Of a stretch of DNA of 17,235 nt, positions 1 to 8,054 are shown in pieces. Within the stretch, counting starts at the first letter, position 1; each line of letters begins with the position of its first letter. This DNA is from Nitrospirota bacterium (GTDB taxonomy: Bacteria > Nitrospirota > JACRHJ01), in NCBI GenBank assembly GCA_021785055.1, contig JAJYGS010000003.1:1-17235 (forward strand), read 5' to 3'. The notes beneath the pieces are model-generated. The model saw nothing but the letters and a program-made list of their open reading frames with translations, made no database searches and was not told the DNA's origin. The position numbers were made by a program, and so were the translations under genes.

Positions 1-23
1 GTTAAGGAGAACTTTATCCTAAA

Positions 24-1376
24 ATGAAAGGTCTTGAAATCATCGGCGTGGAGCCGGGCGGCACGGCCCTCGATGTCGGAATCGGCAGGGGGGACAGGAT
101 AATCTCCATAAACGCCTCGCCCGTCCCGGATTACCTCGCGTACCGCTACCTGATAGCCTCGGAGGAGGTCGTCCTGCTGGTCGGGAAGAAGTCCGGCGGG
201 GAAGTCGAGATAGAGATGGAAAAAGACGAGGACGACGACCTGGGGATTATCGCTGCGCCGATGAAGGTGCGCGCCTGCAACAACCGGTGCGTGTTCTGTT
301 TCGTGGAGCAGATGCCGGGGGGCCTCCGTCGGACGCTTTACGTAAAAGACGAGGACTACCGCCACAGCTTCCTGCACGGCAACTACATCACGCTTACGAC
401 CCTGAAGGACGGGGATTACGACCGGATAATCCGCGAGCGCCTCTCGCCGCTTTACGTCTCCGTCCACGCCACGGACGATACCCTAAGGCGCTTCCTGCTC
501 GGGAACTGCAAGGCGCCGTCCATTCTCGAAGGCATAAAAAAACTCACGGACGGCGGCATAAAGCTTCATACGCAGGCGGTCGTCGCTCCGGGGATAAACG
601 ACGGAGCGGCGCTTGTAAAAACCGCCGAAGACCTGGCGGCCCTCTATCCCGGCGCGCTCTCGCTCGCCGTCGTCCCGGTCGGGCTTACAAGACACAGGGA
701 AAAGCTCTATCCGCTTCGGACATTCACGAAAAGTGAAGCTGCGCGGCTCCTCGACGGGCTGGAACCGCTCAGGAAAAAATACAGGAAGAAGTTCGGCGTG
801 AGTTTCGTTTATCCGTCGGACGAATATTATTTGAAGGCCGGGCGGGATTTCCCTTTGGCCAGGGAATATGACGGCTATCCGCAGATGGACAACGGGGTGG
901 GGCTGGTAAGGGATTTTCTGGACGGGTTCAAAAAAACGACGGGTAAGGCTTCTATTTTAAAAGAAAAAGTCAAAGGTGGATCCTTCGGCTTCGCTCAGGA
1001 TGACAGACAAACATACAAGGTCAAAAAAATCATTTTAATTACCGGCAAATCCTTCGCTCCTATACTGAAAAATATCGCAAAAGAAATCGAGACGATAACC
1101 GGCCTGAAACTCTTCGTCCTGCCGGTAAAGAATAATTTATTCGGAGAGAAGGTAACGGTTGCCGGGCTTCTGTCCGGCAATGATATAATAGCCGCGCTGA
1201 GAGGCAGGAAGGCGGACGCCGCGGTTATCCCTTCCGTAACCATGCGGGACGGCGAAGGCGTGTTCCTCGACGACCTGACGCCGGATTATGTGGAGCGGGA
1301 GACGGGGCTGAAAATAATTATGGCGGAACCGACGGCGAAAGGGCTGGTGGAAGGCATTCTGTCATTGGCGCCATGA
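24..1376 (+). CDS. DUF512 family PDZ / radical SAM-like iron-sulfur protein
   Basis: This is a 450-residue protein of the DUF512 family (putative FeS oxidoreductases). Its reaction is unknown. The N-terminus (about residues 1-70) looks like a PDZ domain, with VEPGGTA and GIGRGDRIISING-like segments. Next comes CNNRCVFC, with Cys85, Cys89 and Cys92 in the CxxxCxxC spacing that holds a 4Fe-4S cluster in radical SAM enzymes, then the family block running from FVEQMPGGLRRTLY through DEDYRHSF to GNYITLT. The C-terminal DUF512 domain (from about residue 335) carries VKNNLFGEKVTVAGLLSG and FLDDLTP. Residues about 315-332 hold a repeat-derived insert just before that domain (see the repeat at 978). 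An AAGGAG at 4-9 lies upstream of the ATG with a rather long 14-nt spacing, but the PDZ-like region begins right at this start. It lies 10 bp before aroE and may share its transcript. Family assignment is firm; function is not known. Confidence 0.9.
   Translation: MKGLEIIGVEPGGTALDVGIGRGDRIISINASPVPDYLAYRYLIASEEVVLLVGKKSGGEVEIEMEKDEDDDLGIIAAPMKVRACNNRCVFCFVEQMPGGLRRTLYVKDEDYRHSFLHGNYITLTTLKDGDYDRIIRERLSPLYVSVHATDDTLRRFLLGNCKAPSILEGIKKLTDGGIKLHTQAVVAPGINDGAALVKTAEDLAALYPGALSLAVVPVGLTRHREKLYPLRTFTKSEAARLLDGLEPLRKKYRKKFGVSFVYPSDEYYLKAGRDFPLAREYDGYPQMDNGVGLVRDFLDGFKKTTGKASILKEKVKGGSFGFAQDDRQTYKVKKIILITGKSFAPILKNIAKEIETITGLKLFVLPVKNNLFGEKVTVAGLLSGNDIIAALRGRKADAAVIPSVTMRDGEGVFLDDLTPDYVERETGLKIIMAEPTAKGLVEGILSLAP
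978..1006. repeat. Dispersed-repeat-like palindromic element inside a coding region
   Basis: The stretch contains a 5-bp inverted repeat, ATCCT (980-984) and AGGAT (997-1001), and has the TGGATCC...AGGATGACAG layout of short dispersed repeats seen between genes in many bacterial genomes. Here it is translated in frame as GSFGFAQDDR within the DUF512 protein. Near-identical 9-mers flank it, AAAGTCAAA at 966-974 and AAGGTCAAA at 1017-1025, spaced 51 nt apart, which is exactly 17 codons. Identity as a repeat is from recognition of the sequence type; copy number in this genome is not known. Confidence 0.55.
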
Positions 1377-1386
1377 AAGGAGAATT

Positions 1387-2247
1387 ATGAAAATTTCCGG
1401 CCATACGAAAGTCGTCGCCATATTCGGCGACCCGGTCGAGCACACGCTTTCCCCCGCGATGCATAACGCCGCCTTCGACGCGCTCGGGATGGACTGCGTA
1501 TACGTGCCGTTCCATGTGCGGCCAAACGGCCTGAAGGGCGCCGTTTCCGGGCTTCGGGCGATGGGTTTTGCCGGCGCGAACATAACCGTCCCGCACAAGG
1601 AGCGCGTGATAGAGTTCCTCGACGAGGTGGACGAGGAGGCGAGGCTCCTTGGCGCCGTAAATACGATTGTAAACAGGGGCGGGATATTGACAGGATACAA
1701 CACCGACGGGCGCGGGTTCGTAAAGTCGCTGAAAGACGACGCGAAATTCGACCCGAAAGGGAAAAAGGTCTTTATTCTCGGCGCGGGCGGGGCCGCCAGG
1801 GGGATCGCGTTCGCCCTTGTGAGCGCGGGCTCCGGTCCTGTATTCCTGTACGACGTGGACGGGCCGAAGAGGGACAAGCTGGTGCTCGACTTAAACACCG
1901 CGCTGAAGAAGGACGCGGCGCGCGCGGAACCTCTCGACCCGGACTTCATCCGCTCCTGCGCCCTGGTAATAAACGCAACGCCGCTCGGCATGCGCAAGAG
2001 CGACCCTATGCCCTTTCCGGCGGATTCCTTCAAAAAGGGCCAGCTATACTACGACATAATCTACAACCCGCCCGGGACGGCGGCCATGACCGCCGCGGAA
2101 GGCGCGGGAGCGAAGGTCTCAAACGGACTGGGGATGCTCCTGCACCAGGGCGTGATAGCCTTCGAGCACTGGCTGGGCGTCTCCCCGCCGGTGGAGGTGA
2201 TGAGGGAGGCATTGAAACAGGGGCTGGAGGGCATTAAAAAGAATTAA
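1387..2247 (+). CDS. aroE: Shikimate dehydrogenase
   Basis: This 286-residue cytosolic enzyme reduces 3-dehydroshikimate to shikimate in chorismate and aromatic amino acid synthesis. Substrate-domain motifs are GDPVEHTLSPAMHN (about 14-27), NITVPHKE with catalytic Lys71, GAVNTIV with Asn92, and GYNTDGRG with catalytic Asp107. The cofactor domain begins with LGAGGAARG (131-139), followed by NATPLGM, the YDIIYNPP segment, and NGLGMLLHQGVIAFEHW near the end. Length is normal for the family. The usual NADP-binding Asn-Arg-Thr after the second beta strand is replaced by YDVDGPK (155-161), whose acidic residues suggest possible NAD preference. An AAAGGAG lies just upstream of the ATG, 10 bp after the DUF512 stop. 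It is unrelated to the pilus genes that follow. Confidence 0.96.
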   Translation: MKISGHTKVVAIFGDPVEHTLSPAMHNAAFDALGMDCVYVPFHVRPNGLKGAVSGLRAMGFAGANITVPHKERVIEFLDEVDEEARLLGAVNTIVNRGGILTGYNTDGRGFVKSLKDDAKFDPKGKKVFILGAGGAARGIAFALVSAGSGPVFLYDVDGPKRDKLVLDLNTALKKDAARAEPLDPDFIRSCALVINATPLGMRKSDPMPFPADSFKKGQLYYDIIYNPPGTAAMTAAEGAGAKVSNGLGMLLHQGVIAFEHWLGVSPPVEVMREALKQGLEGIKKN

Positions 2248-2279
2248 TATGCCGGCGTATTCCGGAAATCCGATTGTCC

Positions 2280-2309
2280 TTGACACGAAAGCCTTATATA
2301 ACATAAAAT
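2280..2309 (+). promoter_or_regulatory. Sigma-70-type promoter candidate for the pilBTCSR block
   Basis: A perfect TTGACA (2280-2285) is separated by 18 bp from TAAAAT (2304-2309, five of six consensus positions). It lies in an AT-rich gap between aroE and pilB and leaves a leader of roughly 35 nt before pilB. No sigma-54 site was seen here, so the machinery genes look constitutively expressed compared with the pilins. This is prediction only. Confidence 0.55.
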
Positions 2310-2352
2310 TAGTCGTTAATTTCGAGCGTTACGTGCCCCTGGAGAACCTATA

Positions 2353-4053
2353 ATGGCCGGCAGGCTCGGACAGTTGCTTGTGTCCGCCAATATGATAACG
2401 GACGAACAGCTCAAAAAGGCGCTTGCCGTCCAGCAGAAGGACGGCGGACGCCTTGGTTCCAACCTCGTAAAGCTCGGCTTTATCGACGAAGACAGGCTTA
2501 TCTCCTTCCTCAGCAAACAGTACGGCATTCCGGCGGTAAATCTCCAGGAACTGGAAATAGACCAGGGGCTTTGCAAGCTTATTCCTTCGGACGTAGTCCA
2601 GAAATACCAGATAATGCCCATAAACAGGACCGGCGCCACCATCACCATAGCGATGGTGGACCCGTCAAACGTCTTCGCCCTCGACGACGTCAAGTTCATG
2701 ACGGGCTATAACGTCGAGCCGGTCGTCGCGTCCGAGGGCGGGATAAAGGCTGCGATAAACAAATATTACGACACCGCGGAAGCCCTCCAGGACGTCATGG
2801 CCACGCTCAAGGAAGGCGACGAGAACGTGGACCTCATCATGGAGGAGGAAGAGGACGTAAACCTCGGCGAACTAAAGCAGGCGGTCGAGGACGCGCCCGT
2901 CGTAAAGCTCGTCAACCTCATCCTTACCGACGCTATCGCCAAGGGCGCAAGCGACATACACATAGAGCCGTACGAAAAATCCTTCCGGGTGCGCTACAGG
3001 GTGGACGGCGTGCTCTACGAGACCATGCAGCCGCCGATGAGGCTCCGGGCCGCGCTCACATCCCGCCTGAAGATCATGTCCGAGCTGGACATCTCGGAGC
3101 GCAGGCTCCCGCAGGACGGACGCATAAAGCTCAAGATGAAGGGCAAGGAGGTGGACCTCCGCGTATCGACGCTCCCGACGCTCTTCGGCGAGAAGATCGT
3201 CATGCGAATCCTCGACAAGGGGAACCTCCAGCTCGACCTGGCCAAGCTCGGTTTCGAGGAGAAGGCCGGGGCGGACTTTTTCAAGGCCATAAGCAGCCCT
3301 TACGGGATGGTTCTTGTCACGGGCCCCACGGGCTCCGGCAAGTCCACTACGCTCTATTCCGCGCTCAGCAACGTCAACAAAATCGACGTGAACATCATGA
3401 CGGCGGAAGACCCCGTCGAGTATAACCTGATGGGTATAAACCAGGTTCAGATGAAAGACGAGATAGGGCTTAATTTCGCCGCGACCCTGCGCTCGTTTCT
3501 CCGGCAGGACCCGGATATAATAATGGTCGGCGAGATACGCGACTACGAGACCGCCGAGATTGCCGTCAAGGCCGCCCTGACCGGCCACCTCGTGCTTTCC
3601 ACGCTCCACACGAACGACGCGCCCTCCACGATAAACCGCCTTCTTAATATGGGCATAGAGCCGTTCCTTGTCGCGTCCTCCACGATACTCATCCTGGCCC
3701 AGAGGCTCTGCCGGAGAGTATGCCAGAACTGCAAGGAGCCGGAGAAAGTCCCGCTCCAGGCGCTCATCGACATAGGCTTTGCGGAGGAGGAGGCGAAAGA
3801 TGTAGTGCCGTACAAGGGGCACGGCTGCGACATCTGCGGCGGGACGGGCTACAAGGGCCGCGTCGCTCTCTACGAGGTCATGCCTATCTCGGAAGGCGTA
3901 AAGGAACTGATACTTGAGGGCGCCACGGCCACGGAAATAAAGAAGTGCATGTTGAACGACGGCTGCAAGTCGCTTCGCAAAAGCGGCCTCACCAAGATAA
4001 AGCAGGGCGTCTCTTCCATCGAAGAGGTGCTTAGGGTTACGTTCGGAGACTAA
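2353..4053 (+). CDS. pilB: Type IV pilus extension ATPase PilB
   Basis: This 566-residue cytoplasmic hexameric ATPase powers pilin polymerisation at the inner-membrane platform. The N-terminal MshEN-type domain (about 1-150) starts with RLGQLLVSANMITDEQLKKAL; such domains bind c-di-GMP in some homologues. The catalytic part shows the Walker A motif GPTGSGKST (324-332, Lys330), the Asp box GEIRD (393-397) and the His box TGHLVLSTLHTNDA. A zinc-binding tetracysteine is formed by Cys457/Cys460 and Cys492/Cys495 (CQNC and CDIC), as in PilB/GspE proteins and not in PilT. GGAGA precedes the start. It heads the block, with pilT beginning 4 bp after its stop. GspE of a type II secretion system is a homologue, but the pil neighbours decide for PilB. 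Confidence 0.97.
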   Translation: MAGRLGQLLVSANMITDEQLKKALAVQQKDGGRLGSNLVKLGFIDEDRLISFLSKQYGIPAVNLQELEIDQGLCKLIPSDVVQKYQIMPINRTGATITIAMVDPSNVFALDDVKFMTGYNVEPVVASEGGIKAAINKYYDTAEALQDVMATLKEGDENVDLIMEEEEDVNLGELKQAVEDAPVVKLVNLILTDAIAKGASDIHIEPYEKSFRVRYRVDGVLYETMQPPMRLRAALTSRLKIMSELDISERRLPQDGRIKLKMKGKEVDLRVSTLPTLFGEKIVMRILDKGNLQLDLAKLGFEEKAGADFFKAISSPYGMVLVTGPTGSGKSTTLYSALSNVNKIDVNIMTAEDPVEYNLMGINQVQMKDEIGLNFAATLRSFLRQDPDIIMVGEIRDYETAEIAVKAALTGHLVLSTLHTNDAPSTINRLLNMGIEPFLVASSTILILAQRLCRRVCQNCKEPEKVPLQALIDIGFAEEEAKDVVPYKGHGCDICGGTGYKGRVALYEVMPISEGVKELILEGATATEIKKCMLNDGCKSLRKSGLTKIKQGVSSIEEVLRVTFGD

Positions 4054-4057
4054 CATC

Positions 4058-5146
4058 ATGGCAAACCTGCACCAGCTTCTACAGACGATGATAGACAAGG
4101 GGGCTTCGGACCTGCACATAACCACGGGTACGCCGCCGCAGCTCCGTATAGACGGGCAGCTCGTCCCGATGAACCTTCCGCCGCTCTCAGCCGCCGAGAC
4201 GAAGCAATTGTGTTACAGCATCCTGACGGACGTGCAGAAGCACAAGTTCGAGGAGAACGACGAGCTCGACCTCTCCTTCGGCATAAAGGGCCTGTCGCGG
4301 TTCAGGGCGAACGTGTTCCTGCAGAGGGGCGCCGTTGCCGCGGCCATAAGGAAGGTTCCTTTCAAAATACTTTCGCTTGAGGAGCTTAACCTCCCGCCGA
4401 TAGTGGGCGAGCTTGTAAACAAGACGAGGGGTCTTATACTCGTTACCGGGCCGACCGGATCAGGAAAGTCCACCACGCTCGCGTCGATGATAGACAAGAT
4501 AAACTCCGAGCGCCACGAGCATATCATAACCGTCGAAGACCCCATAGAGTTCCTGCACCAGCACAAAAAAGGGCTTGTGAACCAGCGTGAGGTCGGCGCC
4601 GACACGAAGGGTTTCAAACAGGCGCTGAAATACGTCCTCAGGCAGGACCCGGACATCGTCCTGATAGGCGAGATGAGAGACCTGGAGACGATGGAGGCGG
4701 CCCTGACCGTATCCGAGACGGGCCACCTCGCGCTTGCGACGCTCCACACCAACTCAGCCGTCCAGACGATAAACAGGATAATAGACGTGTTCCCGCCGCA
4801 CCAGCAGCCGCAGGTCCGCGCCCAGCTTTCCTTCGTGCTGGAGGGCATTATAGCCCAGCAGCTTATACCGAAGATGAGCGGCCAGGGGCGCGTCATGGCC
4901 GCCGAGGTGCTGATACCCTCGCCCGCGATAAGAAACCTCATACGCGAGGACAAGATACACCAGCTTTATTCTTCCATGCAGACCGGACAGGCGAAGTTCG
5001 GCATGCTGACCATGAACCAGGCCCTTTACGACCTCTTCACGAAGAGGATAATCTCCTATGACGAAGCCCTGGGCAGAAGCCCTGTCCCGGAAGAGTTCAT
5101 GGGGATGATGGCCAAGGGGGAAGCCCAGGCGGGCAAATCGCGATAA
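4058..5146 (+). CDS. pilT: Type IV pilus retraction ATPase PilT
   Basis: This 362-residue cytoplasmic ATPase depolymerises pili during twitching. It has the Walker A motif GPTGSGKST (131-139, Lys137), the Asp box GEMRD (204-208), the His box TGHLALATLHTNSA and the PilT-diagnostic segments VFPPHQQPQVRAQL and AIRNLIRE, the latter being the conserved C-terminal retraction motif. It lacks the N-terminal MshEN domain and the zinc cysteines of PilB, which fits PilT. Its ATG is preceded by CGGAG and lies only 4 bp downstream of pilB, so the two are surely co-transcribed. Length is typical for the family. PilU is a close paralogue, but the order pilB-pilT-pilC supports PilT. Confidence 0.97.
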   Translation: MANLHQLLQTMIDKGASDLHITTGTPPQLRIDGQLVPMNLPPLSAAETKQLCYSILTDVQKHKFEENDELDLSFGIKGLSRFRANVFLQRGAVAAAIRKVPFKILSLEELNLPPIVGELVNKTRGLILVTGPTGSGKSTTLASMIDKINSERHEHIITVEDPIEFLHQHKKGLVNQREVGADTKGFKQALKYVLRQDPDIVLIGEMRDLETMEAALTVSETGHLALATLHTNSAVQTINRIIDVFPPHQQPQVRAQLSFVLEGIIAQQLIPKMSGQGRVMAAEVLIPSPAIRNLIREDKIHQLYSSMQTGQAKFGMLTMNQALYDLFTKRIISYDEALGRSPVPEEFMGMMAKGEAQAGKSR

Positions 5147-5174
5147 GAAGACAGTATCCGGAAGGAGGATGATT

Positions 5175-6401
5175 ATGGCCTCGACTCTTACTTTCACATG
5201 GGCCGGCAGGAGCAGGGACGGCAAGGCCGCAAAAGGCGAAACCATCGCGTCCAACAAGGACGAGGCGATATCCCAGCTTCGAAAACAGGGGATCATCGTC
5301 ACATCCATAAACTCCAGGTCCGGCATGAACATGGAGATAAAACTCCCCGCGTTCGGCAGTGGCGTGTCGGATAAGGACATTATCGTCTTTACCAGGCAGT
5401 TCGCGACCATGATAGACGCCGGGCTGCCGCTTGTCCAGTGCCTCGATATACTGGAGAAGCAGACGCCGAACAAAGCACTGGCGGGGGCTATCGGCAATAT
5501 CCGGAAGGACGTGGAGGCCGGCTCTACGTACGCGGACGCCCTCGGAAAGCACCCGAAGATATTCAACGACCTGTATGTGAACCTTGTCGCGGCGGGCGAA
5601 GTGGGCGGCATCCTCGACACCATCCTTGGCAGGCTTACCACCTACATCGAAAAGAACATGAAGATAAAAAAGCAGATAAAGTCGGCCATGGTGTATCCCT
5701 CGATAGTCATGATCGTCGCCGTGGGCGTCATAGCCGTCCTGATGATATTCGTCATCCCGATGTTCGCGAAGATGTTCACGGATATGGGCGGACACCTGCC
5801 GGGCCCGACCCAGCTGGTCATCAACGTAAGCAAGTTCATGACCAACTGGAAAAAGATGCTGCCCGTCCTCGTCGTCATCGGCGGCTCTGTTTTAGGCATC
5901 AAGAAATATTACTCCACGAAAAAAGGACGGCTTGTCATGGACAGGATGTTCCTTAACGCGCCGATAATCGGGCCGTTGATAAGGAAGGTCTCCGTCTCGA
6001 AATTCACCCGCACCCTGGGCACGCTGATGGCCGCGGGCGTTCCCATCATGGACGGCCTTGAGATTGTCGCGAAGACCGCCGGGAACAAGGTAATCGAAAA
6101 TACCGTCATGGAAACCCGCGCCAGCATCAGCGAGGGCAAGACGCTCTCCGAGCCGCTCCTGCGCTCGAAGGTCTTCCCACCGATGGTCACTCAGATGATC
6201 TCCGTCGGCGAGACGACAGGCGCCCTCGACTCCATGCTCTCCAAGATTGCCGACTTCTATGACGACGAGGTGGACGCGGCGGTCGATGCCATGACGGCGG
6301 CCCTCGAGCCCGCGCTGATGGTATTCCTGGGCATCACCGTCGGCTATATAATCATCGCCATGTATCTGCCCATATTCCACCTGGCAGACGTCGTAGGCTG
6401 A
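5175..6401 (+). CDS. pilC: Type IV pilus inner-membrane platform protein PilC
   Basis: This polytopic inner-membrane protein (about 408 residues) is the platform on which PilB and PilT act. It has two T2SF domains: the first carries FTRQFATMIDAGLPLVQ and AAGEVGGILD, and the repeated second carries FTRTLGTLMAAGVPIMDGL and VGETTGALD. Hydrophobic segments follow each, at about 175-200 (IVMIVAVGVIAVLMIFVIPM), about 225-240, and at the C-terminus (ALMVFLGITVGYIIIAMYLPIF). An in-frame ATG at 5169 abuts the AAGGAGG at 5162-5168 with no spacing, whereas the ATG at 5175 lies 6 nt from it, so 5175 is chosen. Its stop overlaps the pilS start by one base (TGATG), implying coupled translation. Confidence 0.95.
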   Translation: MASTLTFTWAGRSRDGKAAKGETIASNKDEAISQLRKQGIIVTSINSRSGMNMEIKLPAFGSGVSDKDIIVFTRQFATMIDAGLPLVQCLDILEKQTPNKALAGAIGNIRKDVEAGSTYADALGKHPKIFNDLYVNLVAAGEVGGILDTILGRLTTYIEKNMKIKKQIKSAMVYPSIVMIVAVGVIAVLMIFVIPMFAKMFTDMGGHLPGPTQLVINVSKFMTNWKKMLPVLVVIGGSVLGIKKYYSTKKGRLVMDRMFLNAPIIGPLIRKVSVSKFTRTLGTLMAAGVPIMDGLEIVAKTAGNKVIENTVMETRASISEGKTLSEPLLRSKVFPPMVTQMISVGETTGALDSMLSKIADFYDDEVDAAVDAMTAALEPALMVFLGITVGYIIIAMYLPIFHLADVVG

Positions 6402-8053
6402 TGGCGTTCGAAAGCGGCGCTCCGGGCGAAGCCGGTTTCGACGACCGGGAGCTTCGCCCCAAGGTAAAATGGCTGATGATACTGAGGGTGACGGTAGTCA
6501 CCCTCCTCCTGGGGTCTCTGGCCGCCCTCCAGTTCTACCAGTCCCGCAGTGTGCCCCGCTCTATATATTTCATTATAATCGCCACGTATCTCCTTACCAT
6601 ATCCTACTCCATCCTCTTTAACAGGATGAAGCGCTTAGCCCCGCTCGCTTACGCGCAGATACTCATCGACCTGGGGCTTGAGACCGGCATTGTCTTTGCC
6701 ACGGGAGGCATGGACAGCGCTTTCTCTTTTACGTATTTCTTCTCGATAATCGCCGCCGGGATAATGCTCTACAGACGCGGAGCATTCCTGATTGCGTCCC
6801 TTGCCGGGATAGCATACGGGGCGCTGGTGGACCTCCAGTATTACGGCGTCCTGGCGCCTGCGCCGGGCAGGATTTATGCCCACGGCGAGCTGTTGTATAA
6901 TATATTCTTGGACTTTATTGCGTTTTATACCGTAGCCTTCCTCGCAGGCACCTTGTCCGTAAGGCTGAAGGCGGCGCGCGAAGAACTGGCCGAGAAGGCT
7001 TTCGACCTGCGCGAGCTCCAGGCGTTGAACGAGAACATTGTCAGGAGCATGGCCGACGGTATGGCGACGATGGCCCCGAACGGCAGAATAGGCGCCTTCA
7101 ACAAGGCCGCCGAGGAGATAACGGGGCTTAAGTTCGAGGACGTACGCGGGCGCGCCCTGGAGGAGATTTTCAGCCTGCCGGAGTTTCACGGGTTCCCGGA
7201 ACCGGGCTCTTCGCAGACGGCCCCCTATCGCTGCGAGATACCTTTCTCGAGGAAAGACAGGGCGCTCACGCTTGGGCTGACCATTTCGCCGCTCAAGGAC
7301 GAAAAGGGCGGTTACGGCGGTCTGCTCTGCATATTTCAGGACATCACCCCTATAAAGGAGATGGAGGCGGAGATACAGAAGAAGGACAGGCTTGCCGCAA
7401 TCGGCGAGCTTTCCGCCGGGATGGCGCACGAGATAAGAAACCCGCTGGCCTCCCTCTCCGGGTCGCTCCAGATATTAAAGGAGGAGCTCTCCCTAAGCGG
7501 CGACAACTTAAACCTCATGAACATCGCCTTGAACGAAATGGAACGCCTGGACAGGATAGTTACGGAATTCCTGGTTTATGCCGGGCCGAAGATCCCGGCA
7601 ATGGAAGAGTGCGACATGGCGCAGATAATCCGGGATACCGCAAACCTCGTGAAGGGCGGCGGGAAATACGCCGAAGACGCGGACTTGAGGCTTGAACTGC
7701 CCGATGCCCCGGTGCGGATTCTGGCGGACCAGGGGCAGATGAGGCAGGTGCTCTTAAACCTGGCGATTAACGCCGTCCAGTCCCTGTCCGGGCCGGGGAC
7801 GGTTGCGATAAAACTCGTCCCGGACAAGGACTATATCGGTATAATCGTGGAAGACAGCGGCTGCGGCATACCAAGAGAAGACATGGACAAGATATTCTAT
7901 CCTTTCTATTCCACCAAGGAGGGCGGCTCCGGGCTTGGGCTTTCGATTGTCTACAGGATTGTGGAAGACCACGGCGGCAGGATACGCGTGGAGAGCAGGC
8001 CCGGCAAGGGGAGCAGGTTCACCGTGAAAATACCTGTCGGGAGGGCGGCCTGA
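6401..8053 (+). CDS. pilS: Membrane sensor histidine kinase PilS
   Basis: This 550-residue sensor kinase is the probable partner of the adjacent response regulator. The N-terminal 200 residues contain about six hydrophobic segments (for example LMILRVTVVTLLLGSLAAL and IYFIIIATYLLTISYSIL), as in PilS proteins that sense pilin in the membrane. A PAS domain follows at about 210-325 (NENIVRSMADGMATM, FNKAAEEITGL). The dimerisation/phosphoacceptor helix has GMAHEIRNPL with His343. The ATPase domain shows Asn457 in NLAINAVQSL, the G1 box DSGCGIP from Asp485 and the G2 box GSGLGLSIV. The start overlaps the pilC stop and pilR begins 1 bp after its stop. NtrB-like kinases are similar, but the context favours PilS. 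Confidence 0.93.
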   Translation: MAFESGAPGEAGFDDRELRPKVKWLMILRVTVVTLLLGSLAALQFYQSRSVPRSIYFIIIATYLLTISYSILFNRMKRLAPLAYAQILIDLGLETGIVFATGGMDSAFSFTYFFSIIAAGIMLYRRGAFLIASLAGIAYGALVDLQYYGVLAPAPGRIYAHGELLYNIFLDFIAFYTVAFLAGTLSVRLKAAREELAEKAFDLRELQALNENIVRSMADGMATMAPNGRIGAFNKAAEEITGLKFEDVRGRALEEIFSLPEFHGFPEPGSSQTAPYRCEIPFSRKDRALTLGLTISPLKDEKGGYGGLLCIFQDITPIKEMEAEIQKKDRLAAIGELSAGMAHEIRNPLASLSGSLQILKEELSLSGDNLNLMNIALNEMERLDRIVTEFLVYAGPKIPAMEECDMAQIIRDTANLVKGGGKYAEDADLRLELPDAPVRILADQGQMRQVLLNLAINAVQSLSGPGTVAIKLVPDKDYIGIIVEDSGCGIPREDMDKIFYPFYSTKEGGSGLGLSIVYRIVEDHGGRIRVESRPGKGSRFTVKIPVGRAA

Positions 8054-8054
8054 A

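Noticed and set aside
2872..4125. Long minus-strand open frame (417 codons) opposite pilB
   Set aside because: It lies fully opposite a gene with clear conserved motifs, has no recognisable domain, and its composition (rich in Arg, Leu, His, Val) is that of a codon-bias shadow.
5169..5174. ATG two codons upstream as the pilC start
   Set aside because: It directly abuts the AAGGAGG with no spacing, whereas ATG 5175 has a normal 6-nt spacing.
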